NCBI GenBank assembly: GCA_030641585.1
Contig: DAOWHE010000045.1
Span: forward strand, 1-8,162
Length of the DNA stretch: 8,162 nt
Direction: 5' to 3'
DNA from: Dehalococcoidales bacterium
GTDB lineage: Bacteria; Chloroflexota; Dehalococcoidia; Dehalococcoidales; ARS1013
Position numbers and translations under genes: made by a program. This document shows positions 1 to 5,157 of the stretch, one piece after another. Position 1 is the stretch's first letter. Every line of letters begins with the position of its first letter. The notes below the pieces were generated by a model. It saw nothing but the letters and a program-made list of their open reading frames with translations. It did no database searches and was not told the DNA's origin.

Positions 1-2495
1 CGGAGGGAATTGGAGACCACGGTCACCGAGCTCGCTGCCATAGCGAAGGCTGCCAGCATGGGGTTAAGGAAGCCATAATCACCCAGGAAAAACTGTAATC
101 CTAGTGGCACCCCGCTCTGACCGAAGACAAAATACAGTATCCCGGCAGCCACCGGTATCAAGGAAACATTATAGGCAAAGGCCCAGAACAGGTTCTGCTT
201 GATAGTCCTCAAGGTTCGCTTGCTGAGAGATATAGCAGTGACCACCCCCCTCAGGTCACCACTGATAAGGGTAATATCGGCTGCCTCCATAGCCACATCG
301 GTCCCGGTGCCAATGGCAATGCCGACATCGGCCTGAGCCAGAGCAGGGGCATCGTTTATGCCATCTCCCACCATTGCTACCACTTTCCCCTCACCTTGAA
401 GCTTCTTTACCTCCTGAGCCTTATGTTCCGGGAGCACTTCAGACAGCACCCGGTCAATGTCCACCTGCCGGGCAATTGCCTCCGCGGTACGCCGGTTATC
501 CCCGGTGAGCATGACTACTTCAAGCCCGAGACGATGCAGCTCCTTCACCGCCTCTTTTGAGTTTGGCTTTAGGGTATCAGCCACAGCGATTATGCCGACG
601 GCTCGACCATCAACGCCGACAAACATAGGGGTTTTCCCCTCACCCGAAAGCTGGGCAGCCTTTTCCTCCAGCCCATCCAAGGGGAGTCCCTGTTCTTTCA
701 TCAGCTTCAGGTTGCCCAGAAGCACCTTCTGCTCATTTATCCTGGCCCTAATACCATGACCGGGGATGGCGTTGAACTCGGTGGCATCAACCAGAGACAG
801 GTTTTTCTCTTTGGCCGCATTGACGATAGACTCACCAAGGGGATGTTCCGAGCCACGCTCGGCCGAGGCGGCTATCATAAGCAGCTCCTCTTCTCTAAAG
901 CCAGGGGTGGTTACTACATCGGTTACCACTGGCTGCCCTTGAGTGAGGGTACCAGTCTTATCAAGAATAATTGCGCTTATCTTATGGGCGGTCTCCAAGG
1001 CTTCGCCACTCCGAATAAGGACCCCGTTCTCAGCCCCTTTTCCCATGCCCACCATGATGGCGGTAGGCGTCGCCAGACCGAGGGCACAGGGACAGGCGAT
1101 GATCAAAACAGCAACGAAATTGAGCAGGGCAAAGGTGAGTGCTGGAACTGGTCCCCAGAGGTACCACACTATAAAGGTAATAGCGGCGACAGCGATAACG
1201 GCCGGTACAAAGTATGCTGAGATAATATCAGCCAGCCTCTGGATAGGAGCCTTGCTTCCCTGGGCTTCTTCTACCAGCTTGATAATCTGAGCCAGGGTGG
1301 TGTCTTTGCCCACCTTGACAGCTTCAAAGCGAAAGCTACCGGTCTTGTTGATGGTGGCACCAATCACCTCGTCACCAGCCACCTTCTCTACCGGTATGCT
1401 TTCACCGGTAACCATGGACTCATCAATACTGGAATAGCCCTCTTTGATGATGCCGTCCACCGGCACCTTCTCCCCCGGTCGCACCAGTACAAGGTCGCCG
1501 ACCTGGACACTATCAACAGGAATCTCCTTCTCTTCGCCATTGCGGATAACCGTAGCCATCTTCGGCTTAAGTCCGATTAGCTTCTTTATCGCCTCTGAGG
1601 TCTGACCCTTGGCTCTAGCCTCCAGGAAACGCCCCAGCAGGATAAGGGCAATTATAATAGCCGCCGTATCAAAGTAGACACTGGCCTGGCGGGCACCGGC
1701 AGTAAAGAAGCCGGGAAACAGAATAGCGACCACGCTATAGAAGTAGGCCGCCGATGTACCTACGGCAATAAGGGTGTTCATGTTGGCTCTCTTGTGCTTT
1801 AAGCCCCCCCACATACCTCGATAGAACTGCCAGCCCGCCCAGAATTGAACCGGCGTTGCCAGCGCCCAGAGAAGATAGTGATTACTAAAAATTGAAGGCA
1901 GCCACGACCACCCTCCGGAGAACTCAGAAACGGCGATAAGGAGCATATAAACACCAATAATACCGGAAAAGAGCAGCTTGGTCTTCAGGGTGCGAATCTC
2001 CCTGCGAGTAGCTGCCATTACCACATCGGGCTCGCCGGTGTCCTCAGGGCTAAGGTCAGCCCGGATGCTATATCCGGCTCCTTCTACTGCCCGCCTGAAG
2101 TCGGCCATACTTGCCTCGCCCTTCAGGTACTGGACGGTAGCCTTCTCACTGGCTAAGTTGACATTGGCTGAGATTACCCCCGGCACCTTGACCAGGGCAT
2201 TCTCAATGTTGGCCACACACGAGGCACAGGTCATGCCACCCACACTGAAGGTTATTTTCTCCACCGCCACACCGTAGCCCGCATCCGAGACGGTATCTAT
2301 CAATGTCTTGATATCCACTTTGCTTGGGTCGTATTCAATAGACGCCTTCTCGCTGGCCAGGTTGACATTGACCTGGGACACTCCCGGCAGCTTAGAAAGC
2401 GCTTTCTCAATAGCAGCCGCGCAAGAAGCACAGGTCATGCCGGTGACCGGAATAGTAACCTTCCCAGATTTCTTGTGCTTGGGCGCTTCTGCCAT
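1..2495 (-). CDS. copA: Cu(I)-translocating P1B-1-type ATPase CopA, 3' end cut by window edge
   Basis: Integral membrane pump that exports Cu(I) from the cytoplasm at the cost of ATP. I translated the minus strand from the ATG at 2495; 831 codons run open to the edge. Two heavy-metal-associated domains come first, each with GMTCASC (Cys22/Cys25 and Cys90/Cys93); they share the segment VNLASEKA, so they look like an internal duplication. Then come the membrane segments, the actuator TGES (363-366), the transport motif CPC (468-470), the phosphorylation site DKTGT (Asp512), the nucleotide-domain SEHPLG (549-554) and GDGIND (710-715). The last segments carry Tyr775-Asn776 and Met819...Ser823, which with CPC is the Cu(I)-type P1B-1 signature. 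The last full residues are SNSL, so probably only a few to about 20 residues are missing. AGGAG lies 9 bases before the start. The NrpR-like gene lies 116 bases upstream on the same strand, but a separate promoter is visible. Family call is very secure; silver co-transport is possible. Confidence 0.96.
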   Translation of the reverse strand, partial: MAEAPKHKKSGKVTIPVTGMTCASCAAAIEKALSKLPGVSQVNVNLASEKASIEYDPSKVDIKTLIDTVSDAGYGVAVEKITFSVGGMTCASCVANIENALVKVPGVISANVNLASEKATVQYLKGEASMADFRRAVEGAGYSIRADLSPEDTGEPDVVMAATRREIRTLKTKLLFSGIIGVYMLLIAVSEFSGGWSWLPSIFSNHYLLWALATPVQFWAGWQFYRGMWGGLKHKRANMNTLIAVGTSAAYFYSVVAILFPGFFTAGARQASVYFDTAAIIIALILLGRFLEARAKGQTSEAIKKLIGLKPKMATVIRNGEEKEIPVDSVQVGDLVLVRPGEKVPVDGIIKEGYSSIDESMVTGESIPVEKVAGDEVIGATINKTGSFRFEAVKVGKDTTLAQIIKLVEEAQGSKAPIQRLADIISAYFVPAVIAVAAITFIVWYLWGPVPALTFALLNFVAVLIIACPCALGLATPTAIMVGMGKGAENGVLIRSGEALETAHKISAIILDKTGTLTQGQPVVTDVVTTPGFREEELLMIAASAERGSEHPLGESIVNAAKEKNLSLVDATEFNAIPGHGIRARINEQKVLLGNLKLMKEQGLPLDGLEEKAAQLSGEGKTPMFVGVDGRAVGIIAVADTLKPNSKEAVKELHRLGLEVVMLTGDNRRTAEAIARQVDIDRVLSEVLPEHKAQEVKKLQGEGKVVAMVGDGINDAPALAQADVGIAIGTGTDVAMEAADITLISGDLRGVVTAISLSKRTLRTIKQNLFWAFAYNVSLIPVAAGILYFVFGQSGVPLGLQFFLGDYGFLNPMLAAFAMAASSVTVVSNSL

Positions 2496-2546
2496 TCCCT
2501 TCTTCTCCTACACTGCTGGCCTATTTTAATCAGAAAAACACCACTG

Positions 2547-2575
2547 CTATTACCGCACAGTACTCTCTCTGTCAA
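2547..2575 (-). promoter_or_regulatory. Sigma-70-type promoter of copA
   Basis: On the minus strand TTGACA (2570-2575) is followed after exactly 17 bases by TAATAG (2547-2552). The predicted start is near 2540, about 45 bases before the copA ATG. The normal 17-bp spacer is unlike the 19-20 bp spacers of MerR/CueR-controlled copper promoters, so CueR-type activation is not suggested. No experimental support. Confidence 0.6.
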
Positions 2576-2613
2576 GCCAAAGGCAAAAATCGTTTGTCAG
2601 GACAATTTGGCTT
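2574..2613. repeat. Nested inverted repeat between the regulator stop and the copA promoter
   Basis: The outer arms AAGCCAAA (2574-2581) and TTTGGCTT (2606-2613) are perfect 8-base complements. Between them, directly abutting the right arm, lies the palindrome TTGTC-AG-GACAA (2594-2605). The right outer arm overlaps the regulator stop codon (2612-2614) and the left one touches the copA -35 box (2570-2575). It could be an operator for copA, or an RNA hairpin ending or attenuating read-through from the regulator gene; ATTTTT lies inside the loop on the minus strand rather than after the stem, so a classical intrinsic terminator is not clear. Confidence 0.5.
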
Positions 2614-3613
2614 ATAAGTCCCAGAAGCTGCCTAGCTCTTTGAAATCAATCATGCCGCTCATGGCTTTATTGGTCACATTTATGCCGGCCTCAACCGCCG
2701 CCGCCACCGGGTTTAGCCCACCAATAAGCACCAGCCCGATTTTATTAAGCCCGACCGGCATCTCACACAACGGCTTACCGGCTTCCCCCATCATGACCAA
2801 ACCATCAATACCAGCCTCTTTTAGCTTGCCAATCACCGCCTCGGCTACAGGCAGGCATATAGCTGGAATCTCACGAAAGTTAGCCAGTACCTTGCCATCA
2901 CCATATTTTGCCACCTCGGTGACACTGGTCATCCGGCTGGCGATAAATATCTCCGAGGGGTCCAGAGAGGAGCCGGTGTAGTCTATAAGCTCGGTAAACC
3001 GCCACGGCTTATGATTTCGGATTTGTAGGGTGCCACCAAACCGGGAGTCCATCGGGATGCCCGCCTTGAACAGCGTCCCGTTAATGACGATGCTACACAC
3101 GGTAGCCAGGCCTATACTCCCTTCCGGCACCAGCATACCACCCAACCTCTCCCCCCCTGAAGCTACCGACACCAGCTCACTAACCCCTAGCTCAGCCCTG
3201 AAGGCGTCTCTCATTGCCCTCAGAGCCGACCTAAACTTCTCCTTGGGAAACAATGAGATATTGATGGGGATCTTGCCGACGCGCTTAGTCGGGTCGAATG
3301 AGGTCTGGTAGGCGAGGAACTCTATCTTATCAATGACAAAGCCTACCTTGTCGGCAACCATGGCATTCTCCAGCTCCTCAAACCCCAGCTGGGTGATAGC
3401 CCGGCCATCTCGCTGGCTTATCTTACGGGTGAGACCTCGTTCATCCAGCAGCCTCAGGTGATACCTCACCGCTCTTTCTGAGAGTGCAATCCCATAGTCA
3501 TCCTTAAGCTGGCGAGCGATAACTTTGCTCCCGACCGCTCTCTGAGAGTTACCCAGAATCCGCAGAATGGCTATCTTTTCTCTCGCTACCTCACGACTCT
3601 CTTGCCCTACCAC
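2612..3613 (-). CDS. NrpR-like transcriptional regulator (winged helix plus one DUF128 domain)
   Basis: Predicted cytoplasmic DNA-binding regulator of 333 residues. The N-terminal part (about 10-80) is a winged helix of the type seen in NrpR and RNase R N-termini, including SERAVRYHLRLLDERGL. The rest (about 90-333) is one NrpR/DUF128 ligand-binding domain, recognisable by FGGTLQIRNH, FREIPAICLP and the C-terminal GLVLIGGLNPVAAAVEAG. In methanogens NrpR represses nitrogen-assimilation genes and is released by 2-oxoglutarate. Here there is one sensor domain and no nitrogen gene in view, so ligand and targets are unknown. I chose GTG at 3613 because AGGAG (3621-3625) sits 7 bases before it; a TTG at 3628 would add five residues but has no ribosome site. 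A near-consensus promoter with repeated boxes lies upstream, suggesting autoregulation. copA follows on the same strand, so a regulatory link is possible but is inference. Confidence 0.82.
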   Translation of the reverse strand: MVGQESREVAREKIAILRILGNSQRAVGSKVIARQLKDDYGIALSERAVRYHLRLLDERGLTRKISQRDGRAITQLGFEELENAMVADKVGFVIDKIEFLAYQTSFDPTKRVGKIPINISLFPKEKFRSALRAMRDAFRAELGVSELVSVASGGERLGGMLVPEGSIGLATVCSIVINGTLFKAGIPMDSRFGGTLQIRNHKPWRFTELIDYTGSSLDPSEIFIASRMTSVTEVAKYGDGKVLANFREIPAICLPVAEAVIGKLKEAGIDGLVMMGEAGKPLCEMPVGLNKIGLVLIGGLNPVAAAVEAGINVTNKAMSGMIDFKELGSFWDL

Positions 3614-3620
3614 TCCCTTA

Positions 3621-3625
3621 CTCCT
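3621..3625 (-). promoter_or_regulatory. Ribosome binding site deciding the regulator start
   Basis: AGGAG on the minus strand, 7 bases before GTG 3613. It lies downstream of the alternative TTG (3626-3628), which has no comparable site, so it argues for the shorter protein. Confidence 0.6.
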
Positions 3626-3628
3626 CAA

Positions 3629-3701
3629 CCATAATATAAATTAATCGGCAACTATTTGCCATATTATAATTATCCACTTACTTTCATGTCAACCATAATA
3701 T
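3629..3701. repeat. Three CCATAATAT-type boxes spanning the regulator promoter
   Basis: CCATAATAT occurs at 3629-3637 and 3693-3701, and the variant CCATATTAT at 3659-3667. The outer two belong to an exact 13-base direct repeat, TCAACCATAATAT (3625-3637 and 3689-3701). One copy abuts the -35 box, the middle one overlaps the -10, the third lies in the leader. Offsets of 30 and 34 bp are close to three helical turns. Candidate operator array, probably for autoregulation; not matched to a known operator (methanogen NrpR uses GGAA-N6-TTCC). Confidence 0.5.
3663..3692 (-). promoter_or_regulatory. Consensus sigma-70-type promoter of the NrpR-like regulator
   Basis: On the minus strand a perfect TTGACA (3687-3692) and a perfect TATAAT (3663-3668) are separated by 18 bases. 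Predicted start near 3656. A GGCAA-N4-TTGCC inverted repeat (3647-3660) covers the predicted start, and ATATTATGG-like boxes overlap the promoter. Such a strong promoter for a regulator gene usually implies repression. Confidence 0.7.
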
Positions 3702-3750
3702 TTTCTAAACTGCAAGACCCCTCCTTATCCTTTTAACGGCAAGACACCTG

Positions 3751-3780
3751 TTGCCCCGCAGTCAGATATGATGCTAAAAT
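3751..3780 (+). promoter_or_regulatory. Possible promoter of the Smr-domain gene
   Basis: TTGCCC (3751-3756), 18 bases, then TAAAAT (3775-3780) preceded by TGC, giving an extended -10 look. The predicted start near 3787 leaves a short leader that still contains GGAG before the TTG codon. Weak -35, so tentative. Confidence 0.35.
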
Positions 3781-3799
3781 CAGGTCAGCGGAGAACAGC

Positions 3800-4087
3800 T
3801 TGGTATTAAGCGATAAAAACAACAAAAATAGACCTCTGATAATGAACGAAGTACACCTGCGCCACCTCACCACAGATGAAGCACATCTCAAGCTGGATAA
3901 ATACCTAAACGATGCTTTCATGGCTGGCCTAGGCCTGGTCAGGGTAATACACGGTAAGGGGACAGGAACCCTGCGCCAGGCTACCCGGGAGCAGCTAGCA
4001 AGACACTCGCTGGTCAAGTCACACCGACCTGGTGGATACGGAGAGGGAGGAGCTGGTGTTACCATAGTTGAGCTAGTCCACAGGTAA
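3800..4087 (+). CDS. Small Smr-domain protein (stand-alone)
   Basis: A 95-residue protein that is essentially one Smr (small MutS-related) domain. It begins with NEVHLRHLTTDEA (16-28), equivalent to the LDLH/LDLR strand, then the signature HGKGTG (51-56), then a GEGGAGVTIVEL ending (81-92) typical of the C-terminal Smr domain of MutS2. Smr domains bind branched DNA or RNA and several nick nucleic acid; here there is no MutS ATPase part, so only the nuclease-like or binding module is present. The start is TTG 3800, with GGAG at 3790-3793 and 6 bases between; the first ATG (3842) would remove 14 poorly conserved residues and has no ribosome site, so it remains an alternative. Divergent from the regulator gene; tRNA-His follows 58 bases later with its own promoter. 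Cellular role unknown. Confidence 0.85.
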   Translation: MVLSDKNNKNRPLIMNEVHLRHLTTDEAHLKLDKYLNDAFMAGLGLVRVIHGKGTGTLRQATREQLARHSLVKSHRPGGYGEGGAGVTIVELVHR

Positions 4088-4098
4088 CCGCAGACTCA

Positions 4099-4127
4099 TT
4101 GAAGAGCAAGAGTTTTTCGGCTATAAT
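4099..4127 (+). promoter_or_regulatory. Promoter of tRNA-His
   Basis: TTGAAG (4099-4104), 17 bases, then a perfect TATAAT (4122-4127). Predicted start near 4134, about 12 bases before the tRNA. It may also serve tRNA-Arg 86 bases further on, since no good promoter is seen between them. Confidence 0.6.
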
Positions 4128-4145
4128 AGCTATATCCTATGCTAT

Positions 4146-4223
4146 GGTGAGTGTAGCCTAGCGGTCTAAGGCACCAGGTTGTGGCCCTGGAGATCGAGGG
4201 TTCAAATCCCTCCACTCACCCCA
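4146..4223 (+). tRNA. tRNA-His, anticodon GTG
   Basis: Full cloverleaf. The acceptor stem pairs 4147-4153 with 4213-4219; the D stem is GCCT/AGGC; the anticodon stem CCAGG/CCTGG encloses loop TTGTGGC with anticodon GTG (4181-4183); the T stem GAGGG/CCCTC encloses TTCAAAT. The extra G at 4146 faces C at 4220 in the discriminator position: the G-1:C73 identity pair required by histidyl-tRNA synthetase. CCA (4221-4223) is encoded. Confidence 0.97.
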
Positions 4224-4309
4224 AGTCACCTGGTTAACTTACCACTCAATACCAATGGGGCATGGTCAAAGATTGACGGTTTTAGCCGTTCAACAAGCAG
4301 TTAATTTAA

Positions 4310-4385
4310 GCGCCTATAGCTCAGCGGACAGAGCATCGGTCTTCGGAACCGAGGGTCGTGGGTTCGAATCCCTCTAGGCGCGCCA
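4310..4385 (+). tRNA. tRNA-Arg, anticodon TCG
   Basis: Reads CGA (and by wobble CGG) codons. Acceptor GCGCCTA (4310-4316) pairs with TAGGCGC (4375-4381), D stem GCTC/GAGC, anticodon stem TCGGT/ACCGA around loop CTTCGGA with anticodon TCG (4343-4345), T loop TTCGAAT, discriminator G, encoded CCA (4383-4385). The T stem has one mismatch: GTGGG (4358-4362) against CCCTC (4370-4374) leaves T4359 opposite T4373. All other stems are perfect, so it is probably functional. Confidence 0.93.
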
Positions 4386-4406
4386 GCCTGTAAAAACCAG
4401 TCTGGC
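4382..4406 (+). other. Hairpin directly after tRNA-Arg
   Basis: GCCAG (4382-4386) pairs with CTGGC (4402-4406) and CTG (4388-4390) with CAG (4398-4400), with one C/T mismatch between and a TAAAAAC loop. The 5' arm includes the tRNA CCA. No T-run follows, so this may be a 3' processing or weak termination structure rather than a standard terminator. Confidence 0.35.
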
Positions 4407-4410
4407 TATA

Positions 4411-4439
4411 TTGACACTGCGCATTACAACATATATCAT
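4411..4439 (+). promoter_or_regulatory. Near-consensus promoter of the collagen-like lipoprotein
   Basis: Perfect TTGACA (4411-4416), exactly 17 bases, then TATCAT (4434-4439), one base off consensus. Start near 4446, leaving a short leader with AGGAGGT (4454-4460) before the ATG. The combination predicts strong expression of a single-gene unit. Confidence 0.72.
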
Positions 4440-4464
4440 TGAAAAAACTTAAAAGGAGGTAACC

Positions 4465-5037
4465 ATGAAACTTTTAGGCAAGCTCTTGATCGTACTGACT
4501 GTCATCGCCCTTGTCCTGGTTCCGGTAGCGGGTTGTGGTGGTGGAAGTGGCATGATTCTTACAGGTAGCGGCCCTCCGGCTACGGACCTAGGTGGCGATG
4601 GCGACCTTTATCTGGACAGAACTGACGGTGGCGTCTGGGAGAATGTGGCCGGCACATGGTCACGGCTTGGTAGTTTAATGCAATTACAGGGACCAGCCGG
4701 GTCAATGGGGCCAATTGGACCAATTGGACCAAGGGGACCAGCGGGACCAGCGGGGCTGGATGGATTTGATGGATTTGATGGATTGGATGGAGCTCCGGGA
4801 CCTGAGGGGCCACAGGGACCTGAGGGACCAACGGGGCCACAGGGGCCTGCGGGAGACCCTGGGGGACCTGAGGGACCAGCGGGGCCTGAAGGGCCTGAGG
4901 GACCAGAAGGGCCTGAGGGACCAGAAGGGCCTGAGGGGCCAGAGGGACCTGAGGGACCTGCGGGACCAACGGGACCAGAGGGACCAGAGGGACCAACGGG
5001 ACCAATAAATCCAGGCTGCACTTGCGGACTGTTTTAA
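4465..5037 (+). CDS. Collagen-like (Gly-X-Y repeat) lipoprotein
   Basis: A 190-residue exported protein. Residues 1-23 form a lipoprotein signal peptide (Lys2, Lys6, hydrophobic core, VAGC lipobox) with Cys24 as the lipid-anchored residue. A short head follows (25-75) with GDLYLDRTDGGVWENVAGTW (46-65), a segment type I have seen before bacterial collagen-like repeats. Residues 76-132 are 19 Gly-X-Y triplets, Gly133 breaks the phase by one residue, and 134-181 are 16 more, mostly GPE. The tail NPGCTCGLF has Cys185 and Cys187. Predicted to form a trimeric collagen-type rod anchored to the membrane outer face. The rod is strongly acidic, with only Arg90 as a basic residue. Near-consensus promoter, AGGAGGT ribosome site and a terminator make it a stand-alone cistron. 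Function unknown; adhesion or surface-layer structure is inference. Confidence 0.9.
   Translation: MKLLGKLLIVLTVIALVLVPVAGCGGGSGMILTGSGPPATDLGGDGDLYLDRTDGGVWENVAGTWSRLGSLMQLQGPAGSMGPIGPIGPRGPAGPAGLDGFDGFDGLDGAPGPEGPQGPEGPTGPQGPAGDPGGPEGPAGPEGPEGPEGPEGPEGPEGPEGPEGPAGPTGPEGPEGPTGPINPGCTCGLF
4690..5007 (+). repeat. Nine-base-periodic coding repeat (Gly-X-Y tract)
   Basis: Tandem GGNCCNNNN-type units, especially GGACCTGAG/GGGCCTGAG variants between about 4880 and 4960. Synonymous third-position drift (GGA/GGG, CCA/CCT) keeps copies non-identical, but the array remains prone to slippage and length variation, and to assembly collapse. Confidence 0.85.
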
Positions 5038-5092
5038 CGGATAACTGGCAGGCTCAGAATAGCCCATAATGGCTTAACTTAAAGAGAAAGTT

Positions 5093-5131
5093 ACCGCCCC
5101 GGGGAGCATGTCTTTTTCTCCCCGGGGCGGT
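5093..5131. terminator. Strong GC-rich hairpin between convergent genes
   Basis: A perfect 14-base inverted repeat, ACCGCCCCGGGGAG (5093-5106) and its complement (5118-5131), with an 11-base loop. It sits 55 bases after the collagen-like stop and 26 bases from the pckA stop. Both sides are only moderately T-rich downstream (GGTGTCTTTAT on plus, AACTTTCTCTTT on minus), consistent with bidirectional termination. Confidence 0.78.
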
Positions 5132-5157
5132 GGTGTCTTTATAACCGAGAAAGAGCC

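Noticed and set aside
457..1290. Plus-strand open frames opposite copA
   Set aside because: copA is intact on the minus strand with all catalytic motifs; the plus frames have no family resemblance or ribosome sites.
2547..2575. CueR/MerR-type copper promoter
   Set aside because: The spacer is 17 bp, not 19-20, and no MerR-type dyad is centred in it.
2475..2981. Plus-strand 168-codon frame over the copA start and regulator end
   Set aside because: It spans a promoter region and antisense of two recognised genes; composition is Pro/Ser/Leu-rich shadow.
3733..4065. Minus-strand 110-codon frame opposite the Smr gene
   Set aside because: The Smr signature is unambiguous on the plus strand.
4273..4306. 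Separate promoter for tRNA-Arg (TTGACG...TTAATT)
   Set aside because: The spacer would be 22 bases and no proper -10 lies at 17; the TTGACGG is better explained as part of a weak TTGACGG/CCGTTCAA hairpin. Co-transcription with tRNA-His is simpler.
4608..5021. Minus-strand open frame that also reads as a Gly-Pro-Ser collagen-like protein
   Set aside because: It is the mirror of the nine-base GGNCCN periodicity of the real gene. The plus frame has the signal peptide, promoter, ribosome site and terminator; the minus frame has none.
4702..5067. Other long open frames across the collagen tract (Trp/Ser/Arg-rich or Asp/Leu/Arg-rich)
   Set aside because: Low-complexity shadows produced by the repetitive GC-rich codons; no start signals.
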